DNA from: an uncultured Acidobacteriia bacterium
Lineage (GTDB): Bacteria; Acidobacteriota; Terriglobia; Bryobacterales; Bryobacteraceae
Assembly (NCBI GenBank): GCA_903925015.1
Contig: CAIYDY010000096.1
Location: 1 to 49,260, forward strand
DNA length: 49,260 bases
Reading direction: 5' to 3'
Part shown: piece after piece, positions 40,411 to 48,439 of the stretch
Position numbering within the stretch: the stretch's first letter is position 1
Layout: each line of letters begins with the position of its first letter
Position numbers and translations under genes: made by a program
Notes under the pieces: model-generated
Databases searched by the model: none
Told to the model about the DNA's origin: nothing
What the model saw: the letters and a program-made list of their open reading frames with translations, nothing else

Positions 40411-41811
40411 ATGCCAGACACGCTCTTGGTTACAGCGGACGATTTGCTGCGGCTGCCCCTTTTTGATGGCGAAAGCCGGGACACAGTGGCGTGGATCGCC
40501 AGCCTCATGGTTGTGCGGAGCTACAAGACGGGCGACTGCATTACGCGCCCGGGCGATCCGGTCACCGAGTTCGGGGTTGTCCTCGAAGGCGAAATCCATT
40601 TCGCGATGGACGAGGACCAGGCCTCGGTCGTAATGTTCGCGCTGGAGGGGAATCCCATCGGCGTCCTCCCTTTCTCGCGCATCAAAACGGCTCTGGGACG
40701 CGCATGGGCAGCCCGCGACACCCGCGTGGCCGGAATGGACGCCGTGCATCTCCGCGAACTGGTCTACCGGGCCCCGCTGCTGGCCCAGCGGCTGGTGGCG
40801 CACATGACCGACCGGACGCGCGAGACAACGAAGGTTGCCGAAAATTCGAACCGGCTGCTGGCGCTGGGCAAGCTGGCCGCGGGACTGGCCCATGAGCTGA
40901 ACAATCCGGCGGCGGCCGCGGTACGGTCCTCGGCACGCCTGCGCCAGGTGATCATGGAGCGCCGGGTGCATACGATCGCGCTTCGCGCCGAGAGCATTCC
41001 GCTGGCTGCCCTCGACAAGATCGGGGAGCTGTCCCAGAGCATTGCCGATTGCAGCAGCTCCCCGGGCACGATGGACGAGCTGGAACGCGCCGATATGGAA
41101 GCCGATCTGTCGGATTGGCTTGAGTCGCACGGGCTTCCGGGTGATCTGGCGGCCAGCCTGGTGGATGCGGGTATTACCGCGGAACAGATCCGGCCCATCG
41201 CAGCAATCGTGAGCCGAAATGCCGCCGAGCATGGTCTCCGGACATTGGTGGCCGACCATGAGATCCTCTGCCTTTCGCGCGAAGTGGAGGAGGCGTCGCG
41301 TCGGATTTCGGATCTTGTGCAGTCGATCAAGTCCTACTCCTACATGGACCAGAGCCCCGTGGCGGAGGTCGATCTCCAGGCCGGGATCGACGTGACGTTG
41401 CGGATGTTCCAGCACCAGATCAAGCACGGGGTACAGGTGGTGCGCGAGTTTTCGCCGCAGGTTCCCAAAGTGCGCGCCAACGGGAGCGCGCTGAATCAAA
41501 TTTGGACAAATCTGATCGACAACGCGCTGGATTCGATGGAGACGCTGCCGCCGGGCGAGCCGAGGGTGCTGCGTGTCAAGACCTGTGTGGAACCAGCCGC
41601 AGTGCTGGTGGAGATCGCCGACAGCGGGCCGGGAATTCCCCCGGATGTGCAGAGCCGGATCTTCGACCCGTTTTTCACCACCAAGCCGATGGGGGAAGGC
41701 ACGGGCCTGGGCCTCGACATCGTGCACCGCATTATCCGCAGCCACAAGGGCTCGATTCGCGTTGAGTCGAAGCCGGGCAGGACGGTTTTCCAGGTTCGAC
41801 TCCCAAAATAG
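40411..41811 (+). CDS. Sensor histidine kinase with cyclic-nucleotide-binding-fold N-terminus
   Basis: 466 residues, no membrane segment. Residues ~10-130 are a CAP/cNMP-binding fold (L-P-L-F, Y-K-T-G-D-C-I-T-R-P-G-D-P, V-V-L-E-G-E-I). Its phosphate-binding cassette is not well conserved, so the ligand is uncertain. The kinase core has His161 in G-L-A-H-E-L-N-N-P, an unusually long helical insert (~175-300), and an ATPase with N-L-I-D-N-A-L-D-S-M, D-S-G-P-G-I-P and G-T-G-L-G-L-D-I. GAGG precedes the ATG. It probably phosphorylates Asp62 of the upstream fusion protein; together they form a soluble redox-linked two-component pair. Confidence 0.87.
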   Translation: MPDTLLVTADDLLRLPLFDGESRDTVAWIASLMVVRSYKTGDCITRPGDPVTEFGVVLEGEIHFAMDEDQASVVMFALEGNPIGVLPFSRIKTALGRAWAARDTRVAGMDAVHLRELVYRAPLLAQRLVAHMTDRTRETTKVAENSNRLLALGKLAAGLAHELNNPAAAAVRSSARLRQVIMERRVHTIALRAESIPLAALDKIGELSQSIADCSSSPGTMDELERADMEADLSDWLESHGLPGDLAASLVDAGITAEQIRPIAAIVSRNAAEHGLRTLVADHEILCLSREVEEASRRISDLVQSIKSYSYMDQSPVAEVDLQAGIDVTLRMFQHQIKHGVQVVREFSPQVPKVRANGSALNQIWTNLIDNALDSMETLPPGEPRVLRVKTCVEPAAVLVEIADSGPGIPPDVQSRIFDPFFTTKPMGEGTGLGLDIVHRIIRSHKGSIRVESKPGRTVFQVRLPK

Positions 41812-41862
41812 ACTGGGAATTCGCACGGACTTCTGGCATACTCGCTGGAGAGGTGCCCGGAA

Positions 41863-43074
41863 ATGAAACAAGTTCTTGCCCTTTTGGTGGCAACGTACGC
41901 GGCGTATGGCCAGTCCCAGCCAACTCCTTTGTTGAAGAGGGGTCAGCCGGTCGACTGGTTTTTGACATTCAAGTTCAACCACACAACGGCACCGGAGTGC
42001 GGTGGTCCAACACCCACCTGCATTTTTGGTGGTCAGCCGCAAGTGTACAAATCGGGTTTTGCTCAGCAATTTACGGTCGCCAGTAGTGCCGACCATACGC
42101 TCAAGCAAGGTTCGGGCTGCGTGGGGGATTCCACACTAGACCCTATCGGTGCCACATTCGACCAGATCTACAACGGGAAACTGTCCTACGTGATCTGGAA
42201 CGACCAGTTCAAGGGCGATCCGCTCCCCGACGCCAAGTCTCCGTTCGGCCACTCCAAAGGGGTACTGGCATGGAATGCAACCGGGGCTGGGTTCATTCTC
42301 CAGGTGAGCACGCCCTCGTGGCCCGGTTCGGGAAGTGCCGCAAACCCCCGCACCGACGGCAACACGCTCGGCTGCGTCACAGACAACAACGTCCTGCTGA
42401 GCCAGCATTTTTTCGGCCTGAAGCTGAACAAAGGAGACGTCCTGATAGTCCTGAAGGGGCTGCAGAATGCCAGCGTGGCGACCAATCCGAACAATGCCAA
42501 GACCGTCCACAACGGCGGCCCACCGGAATTTCAGGCCATCGTTGCGGCCTTGGGCAAGATTTCGCCCAGCACCCAACCCACCGTGGACCGGCTGTCCTCC
42601 GGCGCATGGCTGATCTCGAAGCCCTCGAAGCTGCCCGTGCCGCCATGGCAGATGGTCTCGGCGCTGCTAGGGGGCGTATCCCTTCGCGTGGCCAATTTCT
42701 GGGAAGGCAGCGGAAAGATTCCAGATACTGCGGTTGCGGGAAAACCCGGCTGCTGGGATGACCAGCTGAACGCCGGTGGTCCGAAGCTGGGAATTCCCGG
42801 GCCGGTGGTGAATGCCCAAACCGGGATCTGGAACGGCAAGTCCATTGGACTGACGGGGGCGGGAGGCGGGAGCGCCAACCACGCGAAAATCGGCGTTTCG
42901 ATGTCGGGGGATCACAACCTGTCGATCTTCGGCGACATGAACCAGGCCGGGGCCTTCAATCCGCCCGGGTGCAACACCGCCCAGAACGGTAGGGGCGGGC
43001 TGTTCTTCGTGGTGGATGACAAGCCGCTGCACGACAGCGTGAAACAGTTGATCGGCGGGGGCGCGGCGCAGTAG
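41863..43074 (+). CDS. Secreted DNase II-like protein (HxK phosphodiesterase fold)
   Basis: 403 residues. A signal peptide (M-K-Q-V-L-A-L-L-V-A-T-Y-A-A-Y-G-Q) is followed by V-D-W-F-L-T-F-K, which matches the V-D-W-F start of eukaryotic DNase II. Two H-x-K motifs fit the DNase II active site: G-H-S-K-G-V-L-A-W (His130, Lys132) with L-Q-V-S-T-P-S-W-P after it, and N-H-A-K-I-G-V-S (His340, Lys342). These correspond to H-T-K-G-V and D-H-S-K in known enzymes. DNase II cuts DNA without metal ions at acid pH to give 3'-phosphates. Two or three Cys pairs fit an exported fold. It is convergent with the DUF1080 gene and looks monocistronic. Confidence 0.78.
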   Translation: MKQVLALLVATYAAYGQSQPTPLLKRGQPVDWFLTFKFNHTTAPECGGPTPTCIFGGQPQVYKSGFAQQFTVASSADHTLKQGSGCVGDSTLDPIGATFDQIYNGKLSYVIWNDQFKGDPLPDAKSPFGHSKGVLAWNATGAGFILQVSTPSWPGSGSAANPRTDGNTLGCVTDNNVLLSQHFFGLKLNKGDVLIVLKGLQNASVATNPNNAKTVHNGGPPEFQAIVAALGKISPSTQPTVDRLSSGAWLISKPSKLPVPPWQMVSALLGGVSLRVANFWEGSGKIPDTAVAGKPGCWDDQLNAGGPKLGIPGPVVNAQTGIWNGKSIGLTGAGGGSANHAKIGVSMSGDHNLSIFGDMNQAGAFNPPGCNTAQNGRGGLFFVVDDKPLHDSVKQLIGGGAAQ

Positions 43075-43096
43075 GACCGCCCCCCGCGATTCCCCG

Positions 43097-44128
43097 TTAC
43101 AGCCGCTTCAGATAAATATTCCGCGCGAACTGCTCGCCGGTCGATTCCACTTCCAAGCCGATCTTCCCGCCGGACCGGAAATAGGTCGGATCATTGTCGA
43201 TGAACAGCGTCGTGAGGTGGCCGTTCATGTAGATGGAAGTGGTGTTGCCCTTGGTGACGACCAGGAACTGGTTGTAGTCGTCCTTCTTGAACCACGAATC
43301 GAGCGTGGCCTTGTCGGCGATCACGCCCAAGTCCCGCACCTTGCCGGCTTCGGCCAGGATGGCGTGGCCGGGCATCGAGATGATTCCGCGTCCACCCTGC
43401 TCGTAGAACATGCCGCTGAAGTTGTTGTTGCCGTCGAAGTCGGCTTGGGGACCGAACAGATCCCACTTTGCCCGTTCCGCTGCCGAAGGCGGCGTGCCGG
43501 GATTGGCGCAGGCGGGACCGCGTCCGGGACCACGACCGGCACCCGCGCCGGCACCACCTGGGGCACCTGGTCCACCAGCAACGGCACCGCGTCCGCCTGG
43601 GGCTCCAGCCGCACCGGGACCGCCGGGGCCACCAGGCCCACGGCCCGCCCCGCCGCGTGCCGGACGCGCCGGATACTGGAATTCCACGTTCGGATCCGCC
43701 GTCATATAACTGCGGAACTGCATGCCGCCGTTGATGTTGCCGGTGCCCTTCAGCTCGTACTTGAGCGCGAAATCAGCCGGGGCGCCGCCGGTCCAGATGG
43801 TGTAGATGGTGCCTGTGGGCTTCTCGCAGGTCGGATTCACGTAGATCGCGCCGTCCTTGATGGACCAAAAGCGCGGGTCACCGTCCCAGCCCTTCATCGT
43901 TTGGCCGTCGAAGAGGGATTGCCAGCCATCATTATCCGTATAATCGAACGGCACGGCGGAGCCACGGAGGAAGCCACCGCGGCCACCGCCAGGAGCGGCT
44001 CCAGGTGCCGGAGCTGCTCCCGCCTGGGCCGGTGCAGCGGGTGCCTGCGACCGTGCGCTCGGCATCAACAGGACCAGCGCTGCGGTGCACACACCCACAG
44101 GAATCAAAACTGTCTTCGTTGCTCTCAT
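43097..44128 (-). CDS. DUF1080 protein (3-keto-glycoside hydrolase-like), exported
   Basis: 343 residues. Signal peptide at 1-28. Residues ~60-145 and ~235-343 form the concanavalin-like DUF1080 fold (G-W-Q-S-L-F-D-G-Q-T-M-K-G-W-D, F-W-S-I-K-D-G-A-I-Y, N-G-G-M-Q-F-R, Y-N-Q-F-L-V-V-T-K-G, S-G-G-K-I-G-L-E-V-E). Some members of this family hydrolyse 3-keto-glucosides. The fold is split by a ~65-residue Gly/Ala/Pro/Arg-rich insert (~155-220, rich in G-G-P-G and G-R-G). It follows the ThuA gene by 7 bp, an arrangement known for 3-keto-sugar metabolism. Confidence 0.9.
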   Translation of the reverse strand: MRATKTVLIPVGVCTAALVLLMPSARSQAPAAPAQAGAAPAPGAAPGGGRGGFLRGSAVPFDYTDNDGWQSLFDGQTMKGWDGDPRFWSIKDGAIYVNPTCEKPTGTIYTIWTGGAPADFALKYELKGTGNINGGMQFRSYMTADPNVEFQYPARPARGGAGRGPGGPGGPGAAGAPGGRGAVAGGPGAPGGAGAGAGRGPGRGPACANPGTPPSAAERAKWDLFGPQADFDGNNNFSGMFYEQGGRGIISMPGHAILAEAGKVRDLGVIADKATLDSWFKKDDYNQFLVVTKGNTTSIYMNGHLTTLFIDNDPTYFRSGGKIGLEVESTGEQFARNIYLKRL

Positions 44129-44135
44129 GGATTTC

Positions 44136-45092
44136 CTACTTTCCTGCCGGACACGCATGTCCGTGCTCCGCCAGGCCCCAAGCCATGGCGTTTTCATACA
44201 ACTGGATCAGCGGGGTCTCCGCGTACATCATGCCGCCGTGCCCCAATGCGGAATAGACCACGTGGCCCTTGCCCACGCAATGCCACCACGCCAGTGGATG
44301 GTCCTCGCCCATTGTCGCCCGGCCCGGGGTGTAGCTCTTTTCATCGGCCGTGATCAGAACGTGGTAGCCCGGCTTCTTGCTGACCGATTCTGTAAATGCG
44401 TACCACTCGTCGGCCCGGTGCATCACAGCCGGAAGGCCCTTGCTGATGGGGCTCTTGGTGTCGACAACGTGCGCGTCTCCCGGCATGATGGCCGAGTGGG
44501 AGGTGAACTGGGCACCCAGCAGCGTATCGATAAACCACTTCCACGTGGCCACCGTGCGCGGTGCCGGGAACGCAACCGGGTCGCCGCCCGCGCCGTGCGT
44601 TCCAAGGACGGAGCCGCCGTTTTCCACCCAAGTCTGGAACGCGGCCTTCTGGGCATCGTTCAGGCTGTCGCCGCTGGTGTTGTTCCAGACCACCAGTTTG
44701 AATTTCGACAGTTGCTCGGCATTCATCACGGCACCGTTTTCGGTGATGAAGTAAGGCCAATTGTGCGTCTTGGCGATCACGGCCAGGGCGACGTCCGATG
44801 CCTGGATCGCGGCCTCCTCGCGGAATCCGCTCGTCTTCGAGAAAATCAGGATGCCGCCCGGCTTCAGGTCGGCGGGGATTTCCGGTGCCACGGTGTCGAT
44901 CACGGGGTTCACGACGAACCCGGCAGCCTGTCCGCCCAACTGACCCCGGCCGCGACCGCCGCCTCCGCGGCCTTCTCCGGGTCCCCGTCCTTCGCCGCCC
45001 GCTCCCGGAGGTACCGGTGGCTGTTGGGCGGCAAGTGCCGCCGCAAGGAAAAGGGCCCCGAGGGCCTGGCTCTGCAACTTCGGGAATCTCAT
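44136..45092 (-). CDS. ThuA-domain protein, exported
   Basis: 318 residues. A signal peptide (A-L-G-A-L-F-L-A-A-A-L-A-A-Q) is followed by a Gly/Arg-rich stretch (~28-52) and a ThuA/glutamine-amidotransferase-like domain (~75-318): I-L-I-F-S-K-T-S-G-F-R, L-V-V-W-N-N-T-S-G-D, G-S-V-L-G-T-H-G-A-G-G-D, P-L-A-W-W-H, and S-A-L-G-H-G-G-M. ThuA proteins are tied to trehalose and other keto-sugar use. GGAGAGG lies upstream of the ATG. It is the middle gene of VOC, ThuA, DUF1080 and likely works with DUF1080 on oxidised sugars. Confidence 0.91.
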   Translation of the reverse strand: MRFPKLQSQALGALFLAAALAAQQPPVPPGAGGEGRGPGEGRGGGGRGRGQLGGQAAGFVVNPVIDTVAPEIPADLKPGGILIFSKTSGFREEAAIQASDVALAVIAKTHNWPYFITENGAVMNAEQLSKFKLVVWNNTSGDSLNDAQKAAFQTWVENGGSVLGTHGAGGDPVAFPAPRTVATWKWFIDTLLGAQFTSHSAIMPGDAHVVDTKSPISKGLPAVMHRADEWYAFTESVSKKPGYHVLITADEKSYTPGRATMGEDHPLAWWHCVGKGHVVYSALGHGGMMYAETPLIQLYENAMAWGLAEHGHACPAGK

Positions 45093-45117
45093 AATTACCT
45101 CTCCAAACTCATCTGTC

Positions 45118-45540
45118 TCAGTCCAAAACGGCGGCGTTCCACTCGACCATATGGCGGTCGGGGTCGAAGAAATAGACTTGCGGGTACCCGGTGGGGGGAT
45201 TTCGCTTGATCACGATCTTGAGATCGTGGTCCTCGGGCAGGTCCTCGTGGAATCCGGCCGCATGCAGCCGGTCCAGCGCCCACTGGAAGCTGTGGATGCG
45301 GAGCGCGATATGGGTCTCATAGATCTCCAGCGTCCGGGGTGGCCGCCAGTTGGCATTCGGAACGCGGACGATGTGCAATTCCTGCCCGCCGGCGAGTTGG
45401 AACCAAGCGCCGGGAAAGGGAAATTCGGGCCGTGGCATTTCCGCCAAGCCCAGAAAGTCGCCATAGAAGGCGCGGGAGCGCTCCAGATCTGTCACCGTTA
45501 CCTGCATGTGGTGGAAGGCGGTCGGGGCCATGGTCTCCAT
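45118..45540 (-). CDS. VOC/glyoxalase-family protein
   Basis: 140 residues. Two beta-alpha-beta-beta-beta modules: F-H-H-M-Q-V-T-V-T-D-L-E-R-S-R-A-F-Y (first metal His), E-T-H-I-A-L-R-I (second half), and P-D-R-H-M-V-E-W-N with a Glu ligand. Such proteins are metal-dependent lyases, isomerases or dioxygenases; the substrate is unknown. A later Met at 45531 is an alternative start. It heads the ThuA/DUF1080 operon with a 25-bp gap, which hints at a role in the same sugar path. Confidence 0.85.
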   Translation of the reverse strand: METMAPTAFHHMQVTVTDLERSRAFYGDFLGLAEMPRPEFPFPGAWFQLAGGQELHIVRVPNANWRPPRTLEIYETHIALRIHSFQWALDRLHAAGFHEDLPEDHDLKIVIKRNPPTGYPQVYFFDPDRHMVEWNAAVLD

Positions 45541-45626
45541 TCGCGTTTTTGTATCGTTTCAAGGCAACTATATACGGCTGAGGGCGGTCGGGGCGTAAAT
45601 ATGTGTATGGACTGGCCCGGACCTTA

Positions 45627-45632
45627 TATAAT
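45627..45632 (+). promoter_or_regulatory. -10 box of the cytochrome/PQQ enzyme operon
   Basis: TATAAT at 45627-45632, with a ribosome site GGGAGGAAG just before the ATG at 45662. Unlike the leaderless genes, this one has a ~23-nt leader. The -35 is not clear. Confidence 0.5.
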
Positions 45633-45661
45633 CGCTGTTGGAATTTCCCCAGGGAGGAAGC

Positions 45662-46528
45662 ATGGGTTGCAGGTACGCCAAGAGGTACGCATGGAGTTTG
45701 GCTGTTGGTCTATTAACCGTCGCCCCGTTGATGGCGCAGGGGCCGGGACGCGCCGGGGGGTTCCCTCAATACACCCGCCCACTCGCTCCGCAGGACGTTC
45801 TGGTGCGAGGCAAGGCGCTTTATGACGGCAATTGCGCCTCCTGCCACGCGGCGGATTTGCGCGGCGTGATTGATAAGACACCGGCGCAGAACGGTGGCAA
45901 TCTGCTCCGCTCCACCGAGACCATGAGCGACAAAAAGGGCGAATTGGTGGCCGCGAGCGTCGCCAAGCACAACCCACGCATCAACCTGCCGGAAACGGAT
46001 ACGACTCCGATCGCCGAATACATCCACAGCGTCCAAGCCAAAATGGGAGGACAGGGGAGCCCTCCGGGACGCAACCCCGTCGGCTTGACCTACAACGTTC
46101 TCATCGGCGACGCCAAGGCCGGCGAAGCGAAATTCGGCAAGATGTGCGCCAGTTGCCACTCCATCACCGGTGACCTGAAGGGCATCGGTGCCAAATATGA
46201 CGACCCCAAGGACCTGCAGGGACGCTGGGTTTCCGGGCGTGCCGGCGGACGCGGCTTCGGCCCCGGCAACCGGACCGCAACCGTCACCCTCGCGAACGGC
46301 CAGAAGTTCGAAGGCCGGCTCCTGCGGAAGGACGACTTTCTGGTCGTGCTGACCCTTGCCGACGGCACCCGCAAGTCCATCCCCATCGACAACAATTCCC
46401 CCACCGGCGTGCCCAAAATTGAAGTGAAGGACCCGCAGGACGCCCACAGGAAGATGCTGCTCGTGCTGGACGACCCCGAAGACAAGAACATGCACGACAT
46501 CACCGCCTACCTGGCGACGATCCTATAA
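45662..46528 (+). CDS. Di-haem c-type cytochrome, exported, with a beta-strand insert
   Basis: 288 residues. A signal peptide runs to P-L-M-A-Q. Two haem sites are seen: N-C-A-S-C-H (~57-62) and M-C-A-S-C-H (~162-167). The second haem domain is split: after G-A-K-Y-D-D-P-K-D-L-Q-G-R-W there is a ~70-residue insert (V-T-L-A-N-G-Q-K-F-E-G-R-L, V-L-T-L-A-D-G-T-R-K-S-I-P) that looks like a small beta barrel, and then the helix M-H-D-I-T-A-Y-L-A-T. It would take electrons from the PQQ enzyme encoded 15 bp downstream. An S-D site GGGAGGAAG sets the start. Confidence 0.9.
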   Translation: MGCRYAKRYAWSLAVGLLTVAPLMAQGPGRAGGFPQYTRPLAPQDVLVRGKALYDGNCASCHAADLRGVIDKTPAQNGGNLLRSTETMSDKKGELVAASVAKHNPRINLPETDTTPIAEYIHSVQAKMGGQGSPPGRNPVGLTYNVLIGDAKAGEAKFGKMCASCHSITGDLKGIGAKYDDPKDLQGRWVSGRAGGRGFGPGNRTATVTLANGQKFEGRLLRKDDFLVVLTLADGTRKSIPIDNNSPTGVPKIEVKDPQDAHRKMLLVLDDPEDKNMHDITAYLATIL

Positions 46529-46543
46529 ACGAGCGAGGCCAAA

Positions 46544-48289
46544 ATGAAGAAATCCATATTCATCGCAATTCTACTGGCGGTTCCCGCTCTGGTTTTGGCG
46601 CAAAAGGGCGGACTTGACCCGACCGACATTTTCAAGCCGCTCTCCGACCAATGGACGAGCTACTCCGGCGACATGACCGGAAAGCGCTTCAGCGCGCTCA
46701 AGCAGATCAATACCCAGACGGTGAAGAACCTCAGCCTCCGCTGGGTCAATAACAACATCACGACGGCGTGCGGTCCCAACGGTACCGGTCCGGCGGCGGC
46801 TGCAGGCGGTGGACGCGGAGGCCCGGGAGGTCCCGGAGGGGGCGGACGCGGTGGTTTCGGCGGCGGCACCGCTGCTCCTATCATCGTGGGCGGACTCGGG
46901 GACGGCAGCGTCAACAACTGCGGCCCCACACGTTTCGGCGGCGGCATCCTCTATGTGGACGGCGTCCTCTACGGTGCCTCGATCAACGACGTCTATGCCA
47001 TCGACGCGCGCGACGGCTCCGTGATCTGGCACTACTACTGGAAGTTCCGCGGCGGTACCACCACCGGCACGCGAGGCCCCAGCATGTGGCACGGCTACAT
47101 TTATTTCGAACTGCATGACGACTGGGTGGTGTGCCTCGACGCCAAGACTGGGCGCGAAGTCTGGAAAAAGGAAATCGCCCCGTTCGAACAGCAATACTTC
47201 TCCACCAACGTTCCCATGGTGATCGGGAACCACATCATTGTCGGCACAGGCAACGACACGGACGAGCCGGCTTATTTGAAGTCGCTCGACCCCGAAACCG
47301 GTGAAGAGCAGTGGCGGTTCTACTCGACTGCGCAAAAGGCCGGTGATCCGGGGTTGGAGACCTGGGCCAGCTTGGATGCGGCGCGCCATGGCGGCGGCAC
47401 CTCCTGGATTCCCGGATCCTACGATCCCGAAACCCACCTTTATCTTTTCGGCACCGGAAACCCGACTCCCGCCTATACCCAAGGCCGCGGCGACGGCGAC
47501 AACCTGTACACGTCGTGCCTACTGGCGTTGGATGTCGAGACAGGCAAGCTGAAGTGGTACTTCTCCACCTCGCCGCACGATACCCACGACTGGGATTCCA
47601 CCGAGACCCCGATTCTGGCCGACGCCATGTTCGGCGGCAAGATGCGCAAGTTGGTGATGATGGCGACGCGCAATGGGTACTTCTACGTGCTTGACCGCGT
47701 GACCGGCGAGCATTTGGTGACCAGCAAGCTCGGTCTGGTGAACAACTATGCCTCCGACGTGAGCCCGGATTCGAAGCTGAATTTGAACAAGCGCGGCGAG
47801 GTCCAGCGCAATCCGCACAAGGACGCGAGCATTGCCGGGTCGCTCGTGAACGGCGACGTGCTGAACTTTCCTCCCCCCACGTTCTCGCCCGATACCGGGT
47901 TGTTCTATGTGTATGAGATGAACATGCTGCACATAGCGTACTTGTTGGAGCCGGATCCGCGCGGATCGATGGGCTTGGGCGGTATCAACGAGAATGGCGG
48001 CGGCGCGACGTGGCCGACGTACTTGATCGCAGTCGACTACCAGACCGGCAAAGTGAAGTGGCGCCACGAGTTGACGACGAACAGCCAAGGCCTGACCTCG
48101 ACGGCGGGCGGCGTGCTTTTCATGTCCAACGGCGGCGGGATCGAGGCAGTCCGGGCGACGGACGGGAAGCCGTTGTGGCACGCGGAGATCGGTAATTTGA
48201 CCAGCCCGCCTGAGACGTTTCTGGTGGACGGCAAGCAGCATGTACTGGCCACCGGTGCAGGTGGGCTCTATATGTTTGTGTTGAATTAA
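46544..48289 (+). CDS. PQQ-dependent alcohol dehydrogenase-like beta-propeller, exported
   Basis: 581 residues. Signal peptide to V-L-A-Q. The propeller begins W-T-S-Y-S-G-D-M-T-G-K-R-F-S, has W-motifs such as G-S-V-I-W-H-Y, T-G-R-E-V-W-K-K, T-G-E-E-Q-W-R-F, T-G-K-L-K-W-Y-F, H-D-T-H-D-W-D and T-G-K-V-K-W-R-H, and G-T-G-N-P-T-P-A-Y where PQQ enzymes carry the metal/PQQ Asn. A Gly/Arg-rich insert (~85-110) interrupts the first blades. It would oxidise an alcohol or aldehyde in the periplasm with PQQ and pass electrons to the cytochrome gene product just upstream. The exact substrate and metal (Ca or lanthanide) cannot be read here. Confidence 0.9.
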   Translation: MKKSIFIAILLAVPALVLAQKGGLDPTDIFKPLSDQWTSYSGDMTGKRFSALKQINTQTVKNLSLRWVNNNITTACGPNGTGPAAAAGGGRGGPGGPGGGGRGGFGGGTAAPIIVGGLGDGSVNNCGPTRFGGGILYVDGVLYGASINDVYAIDARDGSVIWHYYWKFRGGTTTGTRGPSMWHGYIYFELHDDWVVCLDAKTGREVWKKEIAPFEQQYFSTNVPMVIGNHIIVGTGNDTDEPAYLKSLDPETGEEQWRFYSTAQKAGDPGLETWASLDAARHGGGTSWIPGSYDPETHLYLFGTGNPTPAYTQGRGDGDNLYTSCLLALDVETGKLKWYFSTSPHDTHDWDSTETPILADAMFGGKMRKLVMMATRNGYFYVLDRVTGEHLVTSKLGLVNNYASDVSPDSKLNLNKRGEVQRNPHKDASIAGSLVNGDVLNFPPPTFSPDTGLFYVYEMNMLHIAYLLEPDPRGSMGLGGINENGGGATWPTYLIAVDYQTGKVKWRHELTTNSQGLTSTAGGVLFMSNGGGIEAVRATDGKPLWHAEIGNLTSPPETFLVDGKQHVLATGAGGLYMFVLN

Positions 48290-48312
48290 GACCTGTCGCA
48301 AACAGCTTTTCA

Positions 48313-48354
48313 ACGGGCGTTGCCGGAACCCTTCGGGGAACCGGTAGCGCCCGT
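48313..48354. terminator. Hairpin between convergent genes
   Basis: Arms 48313-48326 and 48341-48354 form a 14-bp stem with two G-U pairs around a 14-nt loop. It follows the PQQ enzyme gene by 23 bp and faces the convergent VWFA-related gene; there is only a short T run. The rest of 48290-48439 shows nothing else. Confidence 0.6.
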
Positions 48355-48439
48355 CGCCGTTTGAATGGACGTAATCTGGCGCGGGGAACGGTTGAATCGG
48401 CAATGGTTGGGGGGACGCTTGATTGTGCGTCCCGCAGCC

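Noticed and set aside
43217-44353. A 378-codon plus-strand frame opposite DUF1080
   Set aside because: Repetitive Gly/Arg/Thr composition arises from the opposite low-complexity insert; DUF1080 motifs are on the minus strand.
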